From Natronospirales bacterium (lineage in GTDB: Bacteria > Pseudomonadota > Gammaproteobacteria > Natronospirales > REEB76): DNA of 41,949 nucleotides. The notes beneath the pieces were generated by a model. That model was not told where the DNA came from and did no database searches. It saw only the letters and a list, made by a program, of their open reading frames with translations. Below are positions 16,459 through 25,267 of this stretch, piece by piece (the stretch's first letter is position 1; every line of letters starts with the position of its first letter). Where the stretch lies: the NCBI GenBank assembly GCA_021816765.1, contig JAKAXB010000016.1, positions 1-41,949 of the forward strand. The letters run 5' to 3'. Both the position numbers and the translations under genes were made by a program.

Positions 16459-17694
16459 TCAGGCCGCCCTCTCGGGAAACAATCCCGGCATCCAGCGCGC
16501 GGCAAGCGTCGCGGGGAAGGCCAGGCGCAGATGTGCGCGCGTGCTTTCCGACGTGAGCACGTCTTGCTCGATCAGCGCCGAGACCACGCGGCGGGCTTGA
16601 CGGTCGCCGGTGCCGACGATGTTGGCAGCGTCGGCGCGTGGCAGTTCGCCGCGATAAAGAACCGCTTCGAGGATGGCGCCGGATTTCGGCGGTAGATGGT
16701 TGAGGCGGATTTCTTCTTCGGTCCACAGCAGGATGCGCGCGCGCAATTGATCCGGCTGCATCAGGCGTTCCATGAAGGTGACCTGGTCGATGCAGGTGGT
16801 GAGAAAGAATCGCGTGAATTCCGCCAGGTTCTCTTCGCTGAGATTGCCGCGGCCGTCGAGGTCGTTGCGGCACGGCAGATCGCAGGCGGCAAGCTGCGAT
16901 TTGTAAGCGGCGACATTGCGGGCGAGGCCGCGGGCGATCGACCATACGCCCCCGGTGTCGAATGCTTCCAGCATCGTGGCGTGTGATATCAGCCGGGCAA
17001 CGCGGCCGTTGCCGTCGAGGAACGGGTGAATCCACACGAGGCGGTGATGCGCCGCCGCCGCTGCGAGAATGGTTTCGGTTTTGCCGAGGGAGGCATAGAC
17101 TTCTTCGAAGCGCTGCAGGAACCGCGGTATGGCGGGTGGACTGATGGCAACGTGGTTGCCGACCTTGACATCGCGGTTGCGCAGTTCGCCGGGGATTACC
17201 TTGATGCGTTGTTTCGTCGTCGGGTCTTCGATCCAGAGAAGTTCTTCCGGCAGCAGTTCGCAGAAGCGGCGATGGATCTCGCGGAGGGAGCCTGCGGTCA
17301 GCGCGCGGCCTTTGAGAGCGCCCGTATCAATCCACTGTTGGACTGCGATATGTGCCTTCGCTTCGAGTTGCAGGTCGCGTTTCCCGGTGTCCTTGCTGTA
17401 ATCGCCTTTGAGGGCGCGCTCGATATCAATCGGGTGCGTGTCATGCCCTTCGATCAGGTTGCTGTAGTAGCAGTTTATCGAGCGCACGAGATCGGCCAGC
17501 GAGGCCAGCAGGCTTTCGGGCAGGGAACGGCGGAATCCGGCGCTCTTCTGCGCCAGCTCGAGGGCCAGATCGGTCAGGCCGGTGCGCTGATGTGAGCCAT
17601 CGCTGATCAGCAGCGGCTCCATCATGGAGACGGCTTCACCCCGGTCTTTGACCGCTTTAATGTCCTCTTTCAAGTCCGCTTCTTTCTTTGCCAT
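16459..17694 (-). CDS. Fic family protein (AMP-transferase type, N-terminally inhibited)
   Basis: Fic enzymes usually transfer AMP from ATP to a hydroxyl side chain of a target protein. The active-site motif is complete: HPFLDGNGR (H223-R231). The inhibitory helix motif [ST]xxxE[GN] is present near the N-terminus as SNLIEG (S78-G83), which places this in the class with built-in inhibition, where a Glu blocks ATP binding. A C-terminal winged-helix-like region (about 330-400: ILEAVLYRGELPRADAANIVG) suggests DNA binding and perhaps autoregulation. The first ~20 residues (KKEADLKEDIKAVKD) are encoded by degenerate 12-bp repeats and lack a ribosome-binding site. The MM at 24-25 (17625), where family similarity seems to begin, is an alternative start. 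Confidence 0.92.
   Translation of the reverse strand: MAKKEADLKEDIKAVKDRGEAVSMMEPLLISDGSHQRTGLTDLALELAQKSAGFRRSLPESLLASLADLVRSINCYYSNLIEGHDTHPIDIERALKGDYSKDTGKRDLQLEAKAHIAVQQWIDTGALKGRALTAGSLREIHRRFCELLPEELLWIEDPTTKQRIKVIPGELRNRDVKVGNHVAISPPAIPRFLQRFEEVYASLGKTETILAAAAAHHRLVWIHPFLDGNGRVARLISHATMLEAFDTGGVWSIARGLARNVAAYKSQLAACDLPCRNDLDGRGNLSEENLAEFTRFFLTTCIDQVTFMERLMQPDQLRARILLWTEEEIRLNHLPPKSGAILEAVLYRGELPRADAANIVGTGDRQARRVVSALIEQDVLTSESTRAHLRLAFPATLAARWMPGLFPERAA
17650..17685. repeat. 12-bp tandem repeats inside the Fic start region
   Basis: Three consecutive 12-mers, GACCGCTTTAAT, GTCCTCTTTCAA and GTCCGCTTCTTT, follow one another exactly, encoding a 4-residue periodicity in the Fic N-terminus. 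They match the upstream set at 17741-17776 in core (GTCCGCTT) and unit length. Confidence 0.6.
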
Positions 17695-17740
17695 AGTGCA
17701 TTGTATATCAAAAACTTACATACATAAATTAAGTATATAG

Positions 17741-17776
17741 GTCCGCTTATAAGTCCGCTTTTTGGCCCGCTTCCAA
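17741..17776. repeat. 12-bp tandem repeats upstream of the Fic gene
   Basis: Three tandem 12-mers, GTCCGCTTATAA, GTCCGCTTTTTG and GCCCGCTTCCAA, share the core GYCCGCTT at an exact 12-bp period. They lie 47-82 nt upstream of the Fic ATG. They could be operator half-sites for the Fic C-terminal winged helix or the residue of an expanding in-frame repeat. Confidence 0.6.
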
Positions 17777-17842
17777 GAGCATCTGACAAAAATGCTTTGT
17801 TTCCTGCCCCCTCTCCCTCCGGGAGAGCAACTGTGTTGAGTG

Positions 17843-18677
<835 letters not shown>

Positions 18678-18692
18678 GTTTCCACCTCCCAA

Positions 18693-18870
18693 CCTTGCAA
18701 CCTGCGGGCTCAGGGCCCCGGCAACGGTTCGGGCTCAGGGTTAACCGGCCCGGCGACCCACGCTCTCCCACGGTGTTCGCCACCCAGGGTTGAACGGTCT
18801 ACCGGGCCCAAACACATTCTCTCTACTCCTACGAACAGAACATACAAGGGGTAAGGTATTTTGTTGGAAG
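18693..18870 (-). ncRNA. Candidate remnant of IS110 left end with bridge RNA
   Basis: In IS110-group elements the non-coding stretch upstream of the transposase encodes a structured bridge RNA that pairs with target and donor DNA. Here the 180 nt upstream of the broken transposase hold no gene. They contain an 11-bp direct repeat (CGGGCTCAGGG at 18705-18715 and 18730-18740) and a GGCGA/TCGCC stem (18752-18756 with 18777-18781). No consensus has been checked, and the exact element end is unknown. Confidence 0.3.
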
Positions 18871-18891
18871 TTCTAAGCGGGGTTCTGCCCG

Positions 18892-19080
18892 ATGGTAGAT
18901 GGCTACAGCGAACGGCTTTTTTCCTATGGCACACTGCAGCAGGAAGCGGTGCAGCTCGCCAACTTCAGCCGCACACTTCAGGGCAGCCCAGATGCCGTTA
19001 CGGGTTACCGGCTGGCCAGCGTGAAGATTTCCGATCCGGATGTGGTAACTGTGAGCACCGCGCGATCCAGGATGCGATAG
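18892..19080 (+). pseudogene. Truncated gamma-glutamylcyclotransferase-like (AIG2) gene
   Basis: The 62-codon frame carries the family start RLFSYGTLQ, which forms the substrate loop YGTL, then VQLANFSRTLQGSPDAVTGYRL and VKISDPDVV. It then diverges and stops (TARSRMR). Complete AIG2-type proteins are about 110-150 residues and have a catalytic Glu in the second half, missing here. It lies beside the broken IS110 copy, which suggests a deletion during element decay. Confidence 0.7.
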
Positions 19081-19157
19081 TCTCAGCAATGGATTAGATT
19101 TTGGCCAACATCAGTAGCGTTACAATGGGCCGGGGAATCCTGGATGAAGATTCAGAT

Positions 19158-19517
19158 ATGAGCGCCGCGTTGAACATCCTCATCTATTTCGTTGCCGGCG
19201 GGCTTGTCACGACGGCCATCGTGCTGTTGGAGGAGAGCGGGCATCGTCTTCTTTCGGGCTTTGCAACCCTGATGCCCGTGTTTACGCTCATCGCCTATTT
19301 CTTCGTAGGCGAGTCCCGCGGCGGCAAGGCGCTCAGCGAGCACGCCGAGCTGGTGCTTGCGGGGACGCTCGTCGCCTGGGTGCCCTATATGGTAACCGTG
19401 ATAGTCCTGGCACCACGGGTTTCCATCTATAAGGCCATTGGCGCCGGGCTCCTGGTATTCTTCGCTTGTGCGCTGGTTTTCCTGCTGCTCACGCAGCATT
19501 TCCGCTGGTTCCGCTGA
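19158..19517 (+). CDS. DUF3147/GlpM-like small membrane protein
   Basis: This 119-residue protein consists of four hydrophobic helices. They lie at about 5-23, 30-48 (GFATLMPVFTLIAYFFVG), 63-83 (LVLAGTLVAWVPYMVTVIVLA) and 88-110. The pattern and the LMPVFTLIAYFFVGE strand resemble GlpM/DUF3147 membrane proteins of unknown function. The ATG at 19158 is preferred because the first membrane helix follows at once; GAAGA lies 7-11 nt upstream. It is the first gene on the right side of the accessory island. Confidence 0.72.
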   Translation: MSAALNILIYFVAGGLVTTAIVLLEESGHRLLSGFATLMPVFTLIAYFFVGESRGGKALSEHAELVLAGTLVAWVPYMVTVIVLAPRVSIYKAIGAGLLVFFACALVFLLLTQHFRWFR

Positions 19518-19659
19518 GGGCGGATGCGAACGGCTTTAACGCCTGTTTCCGGATTCGGGAACCGGCTGGATTTCAATATCCGCTGTTGATCGAAAATACC
19601 GGAACGTGAGAGTCTGCCAGCGGCCGCCTGACCTGCGTACGAACCAGCGAACACAGCGC

Positions 19660-21003
19660 ATGCCAACCGTCGCCCATCATCTGGATGAAGCCGCCATCGG
19701 CCGGCTGCACCGGCGTTCCGCCTGGGCCGCGGGCCTGGGGATTTTTCTCGACGGCTACGACATCTCCATTATCGCCATCGCCCTGATCCTGCTGAAACCC
19801 CAATGGCATCTGGGCGCGCTGCAGACCGGATTGCTGGGCGGCGCGGCGCTGGCGGGCGCGTTCCTGGGCAGCCTTTTCGGCGGGCCGCTCGCCGACCGCT
19901 TCGGCCGCAAGGCGATTTATCTTCTCGACATGGCCACGTTCCTGGTGGCGGCGCTGGCTTCCGGGTTTGCTTGGGACATCGCTTCCTTGGTGGTGCTGCG
20001 CTTCGTGCTGGGCCTGGGGGTGGGCGCGGATTACCCGTTGTCCGCCACCTATCTGATTGAATTCCTGCCGCGCGCGCGCCGCGGCCGCATCACCGTGTGG
20101 GTGTTCGCGTTGTGGATGGGCGGCGCCGCGGTCTCGAGCATGGTGGGCCTGGCGCTGCTGCCCTTGGGCGAACACGCCTGGCGGTTCATGTTGATTTCGG
20201 GTGCGCTCCCGGCGCTCGGCATCCTGTGGCTCAGAAAAAGCCTGCCGGAATCGCCGCGCTGGTATCTGCGCCGCGGACGCGTCCAGGAAGCGGTGGCGGT
20301 ACTCGCGCAACTGGTGCCGTCGCTCGGCGAGCGGGAATGCAGCGCCTTGATTGCAGCGGAACAGCAACGCCGGCAGACGCCGCTGGCCTCCTGGATCGAA
20401 TTGTTTTCGCACACCTATTTAAGGCGTACGTTATTCATCACCTTGCCCTGGTTCCTGTTCGACATCATGGGCTACAGCTTCGGCATCTACGCGCCGCTGC
20501 TGCTGCTGGGTCTGGGACTGCACGGCAACGTGCAATCCGTCATCGGCAACACGCTGCTGGATGTCGTGGCCATCATCGGTACCGCGCTGCTGGCCGTCAG
20601 CATCGAGCGCGTCGGCCGCCTGCGTGCGCAGATATCGGGCTTCGTCGGTTCGGTCATTGGATTGCTGCTGGTGTGGGTGTTTGCGTTGCACGGCCCGCCG
20701 CCGCTGGCGGTACTGGTGATCGGGTTGCTGCTGTGGCAGGTGGCCATCAGTTACGGACCGGCCAACACTTGCTGGATCTTTCCGGTGGAGCTCTATCCCA
20801 CGGAACTGCGCGCCTCGGCCCACGGCCTGGCCACCGCGGTGTCGCGGGTGGGCGCGCTGGTGGCGGTGTTCCTGTTGCCGCTGGCGCAGGCGCGCCTGGG
20901 TGTGGCCTGGCTGATGCTGATGTTTGCCGCTACCGGTGTCGCCGGCGCACTGTTGTCCGCCTGGCTTGGGGAGGAAACGGCGCAGAAACCGCTGTTGCAG
21001 TAA
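19660..21003 (+). CDS. MFS transporter (sugar/metabolite:H+ symporter type)
   Basis: The 447-residue protein has twelve predicted membrane helices. It carries the MFS loop 2-3 signature GPLADRFGRKAIY and its loop 8-9 echo near SIERVGRLRAQI. LDGYDISIIAIAL in helix 1 and GADYPLSATYLIEFLPRARRGR in helix 4-5 place it with the metabolite:proton symporters (Sugar_tr group). Substrate cannot be deduced. The ATG at 19660 is preferred over a GTG at 19606 because the family starts near there, though the ribosome-binding site is weak. It converges on arsM with a 13-nt gap; a role in arsenical transport is possible but not supported by the sequence. Confidence 0.88.
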   Translation: MPTVAHHLDEAAIGRLHRRSAWAAGLGIFLDGYDISIIAIALILLKPQWHLGALQTGLLGGAALAGAFLGSLFGGPLADRFGRKAIYLLDMATFLVAALASGFAWDIASLVVLRFVLGLGVGADYPLSATYLIEFLPRARRGRITVWVFALWMGGAAVSSMVGLALLPLGEHAWRFMLISGALPALGILWLRKSLPESPRWYLRRGRVQEAVAVLAQLVPSLGERECSALIAAEQQRRQTPLASWIELFSHTYLRRTLFITLPWFLFDIMGYSFGIYAPLLLLGLGLHGNVQSVIGNTLLDVVAIIGTALLAVSIERVGRLRAQISGFVGSVIGLLLVWVFALHGPPPLAVLVIGLLLWQVAISYGPANTCWIFPVELYPTELRASAHGLATAVSRVGALVAVFLLPLAQARLGVAWLMLMFAATGVAGALLSAWLGEETAQKPLLQ

Positions 21004-21016
21004 ACCACATCGGCCG

Positions 21017-22075
21017 TTAGCAGCATCCCGGCCCGCAGGCATCGGGGGAGGATGCGTTCGCAGCGCTGCTCGTATCGCAGTTGAACAGGCCGAAATGCAG
21101 CGACTTGTCGCCGCTCACGCGGAAGTGCGCCGCGTAGCGGGTGGCCGACAGCATGTCGGCGGTGTTGCCGCACACCGGCTGGGGTTTCCCGGTCTCGAAG
21201 AGATGATGATCGTCCAGGGCGAAACGGTGCGGATGTTGCGGCAGCGTGCCGAGGTACTGTGCCACCTGGCCGTAATCCTCGCAGCGGTCCTCGAGCGGGA
21301 GCTTGAAGGCACGCAGTGTCAGGGAATGGAAATCAATCATGCCGGCGCGGCGCTCGATGTCATCGTTGTCGAGCATCAGGCGTGTGCGCGCGCACACGCG
21401 GGCATCCGCGCAGCCCGCCGCCTGCAGCAGGCGGCGGAAATCCTCGATATACAGCGCCCCGCCCAGACATTCGCCCAGCAACAGCGGATCACGGGCGAGT
21501 GCCGCGGGCACGCGCCGCCCGGCGAACACGTCGGAGAAATACAGTTCACCGCCCGGCTTGAGCACCCGGAAAATCTCCCGGAATACGCGTGGCTTGTCGG
21601 GCGAGAGGTTGATGACGCAGTTGGAGATCACCGCGTCCACGGAATCATTTTCGATGCCGAGTGCCCGCAGGTCCTCGATGTAACCCTCATGAAATTCCAC
21701 GTTGGAACGTTCGTAGCCGAATGCCTGCGCGTGGTAGTCCTGGTGGCGGCGTGCCACGGCAAGCTGCTCGGCGGTCATGTCCACGCCGATGATCTTGCCG
21801 CTTGGCCCCGCCAGTTTCGACAGCAGGTAGCAGTCGCGGCCGCTGCCGCAGCCGAGGTCCAGCAGCGTAAGCCCCGTGAGTGCCGGCGGAATGGGCGAAC
21901 CGCAGCCGTAGAAACGCTCGTTTACCTCGGGGTGCAGTTGCCGCACGGTTTCGCGCAGCGGTGCCGGCAGCGATTCGGCGGTACAACAGGCGCTGGTTTT
22001 GAGGTCGTGCCTCGACTGCAGCACGCGTGCGTAGTAATCACGGATGGTTTCGCTGACATGTGTGGCATCGTTCAT
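21017..22075 (-). CDS. arsM: Arsenite S-adenosylmethionine methyltransferase ArsM
   Basis: ArsM methylates As(III) stepwise to mono-, di- and trimethylarsenicals using SAM. The 352-residue product has the SAM motif LLDLGCGSGRD (71-81) and GVDMT. All four cysteines of the algal/bacterial enzymes are present: C31 (in SACC), C58 (in YGCG), C153 (in SNCVINL) and C203 (in GECLGG). The C-terminal domain ends with a Cys-rich tail (PDACGPGCC). It is the last gene of the arsenic operon, about 120 nt after the cysteine-less arsC copy. Confidence 0.96.
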   Translation of the reverse strand: MNDATHVSETIRDYYARVLQSRHDLKTSACCTAESLPAPLRETVRQLHPEVNERFYGCGSPIPPALTGLTLLDLGCGSGRDCYLLSKLAGPSGKIIGVDMTAEQLAVARRHQDYHAQAFGYERSNVEFHEGYIEDLRALGIENDSVDAVISNCVINLSPDKPRVFREIFRVLKPGGELYFSDVFAGRRVPAALARDPLLLGECLGGALYIEDFRRLLQAAGCADARVCARTRLMLDNDDIERRAGMIDFHSLTLRAFKLPLEDRCEDYGQVAQYLGTLPQHPHRFALDDHHLFETGKPQPVCGNTADMLSATRYAAHFRVSGDKSLHFGLFNCDTSSAANASSPDACGPGCC

Positions 22076-22197
22076 GGGGGATATCTCACACGGTAACCGG
22101 CTACGGGTTGAGCGGAGCGGAGATTATCCCGCCCGTCGGCGCGGCGAGTCCAATCAGACCTGTCAGGCCGGCTCTCACTGACGACCGGGAAACCGCC

Positions 22198-22677
22198 TCA
22201 GATATTTCCGGGGATGAAACGCAAACCGGCTTCCAGCTCGTCCGGCGCCAACTGTTCCAGCGGCAGGTTCAGGAGCAGGTTGATGTGTTTTTCGAGCAGC
22301 GTGAAACATTGCGCGAAGGCGGCGAGCTTTTCCCGCTGCTTGCCTGCCGCTGCGGCCGGATCGGGGATGCTCCAGTGGGCCAGGACGGGTGCCCCGGCCA
22401 CAGGGGACAGGGTTCCGGCGGCACGATCACACACGCTGATGATGCACTCCATGCGCGGCGCGTCGTCGGTGATGAATTCCCCGCTGCTTTTGCTGCGCAA
22501 TCCCGCTGTCGGCAGATTGCAGGTGCGCAGGATCTCCAGTGCCAGGGGATGTACCCGGCCTTCTGGCTGGCTACCGGCGCTGAAGGCGCGCACCCGGTCC
22601 GCGGCGCGCGCGTTCAGCAGCGCTTCGGCAAAAATACTGCGGGCGGAATTGCCGGTGCCCAGGAACAACACGTTCAT
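22198..22677 (-). CDS. ArsC-like protein lacking the catalytic cysteine
   Basis: This 159-residue protein is a low-molecular-weight phosphatase/arsenate-reductase fold protein, but the P-loop reads LGTGNSARS instead of LCTGNSARS: the codon is GGC where Cys would need TGC. The Arg and Ser of the loop are retained, as are GLRSKS, SVCDRAAG and HWSIPDP. The second redox cysteine of the family (CPVW) is also replaced (SPVAG). It therefore should not reduce arsenate. It may bind arsenate or a protein partner, or be decaying. A functional paralogue lies two genes upstream. The ATG at 22677 is 7 nt after the acr3 stop; a TTG start at 22698 would overlap acr3. Confidence 0.88.
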   Translation of the reverse strand: MNVLFLGTGNSARSIFAEALLNARAADRVRAFSAGSQPEGRVHPLALEILRTCNLPTAGLRSKSSGEFITDDAPRMECIISVCDRAAGTLSPVAGAPVLAHWSIPDPAAAAGKQREKLAAFAQCFTLLEKHINLLLNLPLEQLAPDELEAGLRFIPGNI

Positions 22678-22684
22678 GGCAAGA

Positions 22685-23758
22685 TTATGGTACCGCAATA
22701 CCCGCTTCGTACCAGGAGCGCGTATATCCCAAAAGCTTCACCACCGACAGCATGACGGGAACCTCGATGAGCACGCCCACCACCGTCGCCAGCGCCGCGC
22801 CGGACTGGAAACCGAACAGGCTGATGGCGGTGGCGACCGCCAGCTCGAAGAAATTGCTGGCGCCGATGAGCGCCGAAGGCCCCGCAATGCAGTGGGCCAC
22901 GCCGAAACGGCGGTTCAGCAGATACGCCAAGCTGGCGTTGAAATATACCTGGATCAGGATAGGCACCGCCAGCAGCATGATGACCAGCGGCTGTGCCACG
23001 ATCTGCCCGCCTTGGAAACCGAACAGCAGCACCAGCGTGGTGAGCAGCGCCAGCAGCGATACCGGGTTGAGGTTCTTGAGGACGCGCGCCACCGCCGTAT
23101 CGCCGCCGCGGGCGAGCAGCCGGCGGCGCCACAGTTGCGCCAGCGTCGCGGGAATGACGATGTAGAGCCCCACTGACAGCAGCAGCGTGTCCCACGGCAC
23201 GCGGATGGAGGCAAGTCCCAGCAGCAGCCCCACGATGGGGGCGAACGCGAAGATCATGATGAGATCGTTCAAGGCCACCTGGCTCAGGGTGAAATGCGGT
23301 TCACCGTCGGAAAGATGGCTCCACACGAACACCATGGCGGTGCAGGGCGCGGCGGCGAGCAATATCAGTCCGGCGATGTAACTGGTGATCTGTCCGGCCG
23401 GCAGCCAGGCGGAAAACAGGTGGCCGATGAACAGCCAGCCGAGCAGCGCCATGGAAAACGGCTTGACCGCCCAGTTGATGAACAGCGTCACGCTGATGCC
23501 GCGCCAATGCTCGCGCACCTGGTGCAGCGCCCCCAAGTCCACCTTGAGCAGCATGGGGATGATCATCAGCCAGATGAGCCCGGCCACCGGCAGGTTCACT
23601 TGGGCGAATTCCAGACCGCCGAGTCTCTGGAACGCGGCCGGCAGAAGCTTGCCGAGGAGAATTCCCGCAACAATACACAACACCACCCACAGGCTGAGGT
23701 AACGGCTGAATCCGCTCAGGCGGGCAGGTGCACGCAACGCGCCGTCGCAGGCATTCAC
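22685..23758 (-). CDS. acr3: ACR3-family arsenite efflux transporter
   Basis: Acr3 exports arsenite across the inner membrane using the proton gradient. The 357-residue protein has ten predicted helices and the conserved Cys of helix 4 (C139 in [12 protein letters not shown]). The [11 protein letters not shown] segment of helix 9 carries the essential Glu. Other family marks are [10 protein letters not shown] and [20 protein letters not shown]. The start overlaps the stop of arsC by 4 nt (ATGA), so translation is coupled. The length and motifs give no reason to doubt activity. Confidence 0.97.
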   Translation of the reverse strand: MNACDGALRAPARLSGFSRYLSLWVVLCIVAGILLGKLLPAAFQRLGGLEFAQVNLPVAGLIWLMIIPMLLKVDLGALHQVREHWRGISVTLFINWAVKPFSMALLGWLFIGHLFSAWLPAGQITSYIAGLILLAAAPCTAMVFVWSHLSDGEPHFTLSQVALNDLIMIFAFAPIVGLLLGLASIRVPWDTLLLSVGLYIVIPATLAQLWRRRLLARGGDTAVARVLKNLNPVSLLALLTTLVLLFGFQGGQIVAQPLVIMLLAVPILIQVYFNASLAYLLNRRFGVAHCIAGPSALIGASNFFELAVATAISLFGFQSGAALATVVGVLIEVPVMLSVVKLLGYTRSWYEAGIAVP

Positions 23759-24264
23759 CGGAGTTTCTCCGGGTTATTTTTGCCGATGGCTTCAAGCTCA
23801 TGTTTGAGCCTGAGCCGGTCCAGGCCCTCGATGCGCAAGGTCAGCAGCAGGCGGATGCGGCTTTCGAGGATGTGCAGGGTGTCCGTGAAGGCGCGCCGCC
23901 GCTCCGGTGTGCCGTCCACCGCGGCCGGATCCGGGATGCCCCAGTGTGCAGTAGCCGGATGACCCGGCCAGACAGGACACGGTTCGGCGGCTGCTCGGTC
24001 GCAGACGGTGAATACGAAATCCATCCGCGGCGCGCCGGGCTGCGCGAACTCTTCCCAGCTCTTGCTGCGCAATCCGTCTGTCGGAATGCGCAGGCTGTGC
24101 AAGGCCTCGAGCGCGAGGGGATGGACTTCACCTTTCGGATGGCTGCCGGCGCTGTAGGCCCGGAAGCGCTGATGGCCGAGCGTGTTCATCAGCGCTTCGC
24201 CGAGGATGCTGCGCGCGGAATTCCCGGTGCACAGGAACAGCACGTTATATTTTTTATCAGGCAT
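23755..24264 (-). CDS. arsC: Arsenate reductase ArsC (LMW-phosphatase type)
   Basis: ArsC reduces As(V) to As(III) for export, typically with thioredoxin. The 169-residue protein has the nucleophile C12 in LCTGNSARS. Two further cysteines, C88 in TVCDRA and C96 in EPCPVW, are candidates for the redox relay, and HWGIPDPA supplies the catalytic Asp. The start at 24264 is supported by GAGG about 6 nt upstream. It begins 8 nt after arsI and overlaps acr3 by 4 nt. Confidence 0.95.
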   Translation of the reverse strand: MPDKKYNVLFLCTGNSARSILGEALMNTLGHQRFRAYSAGSHPKGEVHPLALEALHSLRIPTDGLRSKSWEEFAQPGAPRMDFVFTVCDRAAAEPCPVWPGHPATAHWGIPDPAAVDGTPERRRAFTDTLHILESRIRLLLTLRIEGLDRLRLKHELEAIGKNNPEKLR

Positions 24265-24272
24265 GGAGGGCC

Positions 24273-24719
24273 TCACTCCGCGGCCGCTGCGCCGCAGGCC
24301 GTCGGGGAATTGCAGCAGGCGGAGGTGTTTTCCGGCGACGTGTCCAGGCCGTAAGTGGTGATCTCCCCGCGGCTGTGGAAGCTTTCCCAGCGGATGTCGG
24401 AGGGATCCGTGCTCCAGGTCTTGTCGGAACGCGCGTAGCAGCATTGCGCATCGTTTTCCTCCCGCACACCGCTTCCTGCGGCGTGCAATCTGCGGGTGAT
24501 TTCCGCCAGCGCCGCCGGTTGTTCCACCTGAATGCCCAGATGATCCACGCCCGGCGTGCGGCCCCGCGCCGAAATGGCAAAGTTGACGCGTGGGTCCTCC
24601 AGCATCCATTTGGCGTAACCCTGCTTGCGGACATTCGGTTCGCTGCCGAACAGCGTGGAATAAAAGCGGATGGATTCGTCCAGGTCGCGGACGGCGACGT
24701 GCACATGCAGGCGTTTCAT
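24273..24719 (-). CDS. arsI: ArsI/CadI-family dioxygenase (C-As lyase type)
   Basis: ArsI cleaves the carbon-arsenic bond of trivalent organoarsenicals using iron and oxygen. The 148-residue vicinal-oxygen-chelate protein shows the likely metal ligands H5 or H7 at the N-terminus, H60 in GVDHLG and E112 in IRWESF. The vicinal cysteines C93-C94 ([11 protein letters not shown]) bind As(III). The C-terminus contains another Cys pair (SACCNS), as is common in this family. CadI, a cadmium-induced homologue, is the alternative name, but the operon context favours arsenic. With ArsM in the same operon, the strain may both make and break methylarsenicals. Confidence 0.93.
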   Translation of the reverse strand: MKRLHVHVAVRDLDESIRFYSTLFGSEPNVRKQGYAKWMLEDPRVNFAISARGRTPGVDHLGIQVEQPAALAEITRRLHAAGSGVREENDAQCCYARSDKTWSTDPSDIRWESFHSRGEITTYGLDTSPENTSACCNSPTACGAAAAE

Positions 24720-24740
24720 ATCGGGTCTCCTGTCGCAGGT

Positions 24741-25109
24741 TCAAAGAGGGCGGCGTGTAGCGGAAGAGCTGCGGCGTTTGCGGGCCGGAACCGGTGGTGC
24801 ACACACCGCCTCGCAACCGCCGGCATCGGCCTGGCAGCAGTTCTCCGTGAGATACGCCAGCAACGCATTCATCGCCGTGTAGTCGGCGGCGTAATACAGG
24901 GTGCGGCCCGCGCGCCGCTGGGTGAGGAGACCCGCATGGCGCAGTTCCTTCAGGTGAAAAGACAGGGTCGCGGGCGGCAGGCGCAAGGCTTCGCCCAGTT
25001 GACCCGCTGCCAAGCCCGGGGCACCCGCCGGTACCAGCAGGCGGAAGATGGCGAGACGGGTGGCATGGGCCAGGCCGGTCAGGGCAGTCAGGGCGGTTTT
25101 TGTTTCCAT
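24741..25109 (-). CDS. arsR: ArsR-family arsenic-responsive repressor
   Basis: The 122-residue winged-helix repressor has the DNA-recognition helix near [19 protein letters not shown] (45-63) and the wing [10 protein letters not shown]. The usual ArsR metal site in the DNA-binding helix (CxC) is absent. Instead cysteines sit at the C-terminus: C91-C92 in TENCC, plus C99 and C103. That is the arrangement known from the Acidithiobacillus ferrooxidans type of ArsR. The start at 25109 is embedded in an inverted repeat and is probably leaderless. It heads the six-gene minus-strand ars operon. Confidence 0.95.
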   Translation of the reverse strand: METKTALTALTGLAHATRLAIFRLLVPAGAPGLAAGQLGEALRLPPATLSFHLKELRHAGLLTQRRAGRTLYYAADYTAMNALLAYLTENCCQADAGGCEAVCAPPVPARKRRSSSATRRPL

Positions 25110-25145
25110 ATTTCCATTATTTTGGAAATATAGTGCGGTTGTCAA
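25108..25145 (-). promoter_or_regulatory. arsR promoter and ArsR operator
   Basis: ATATTTCCA (25108-25116) and TGGAAATAT (25123-25131) form a perfect 9-bp inverted repeat with a 6-nt centre. Reading the minus strand, TTGACA (25145-25140) is followed after 17 or 18 nt by AAATAA/AATAAT at the palindrome centre, giving a sigma-70 promoter inside the operator. Transcription would begin close to the arsR ATG. Bound ArsR would block RNA polymerase directly. Confidence 0.82.
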
Positions 25146-25267
25146 GGGCCGGGGATCCGGTTGGCGGAATTTTCCCGGTGGCGCGCGCGCCGGCCGCAAT
25201 CGTGTAAAACTTATGCCGGTTGCGCGGGTCTCAAGCCCGCATCCATCCCCAGATTGCGGAGAAACCC

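Noticed and set aside
19660-21003. MFS gene as a dedicated arsenical transporter
   Set aside because: It only converges on arsM; its motifs are those of metabolite:proton symporters and do not identify ArsJ or another arsenic exporter.
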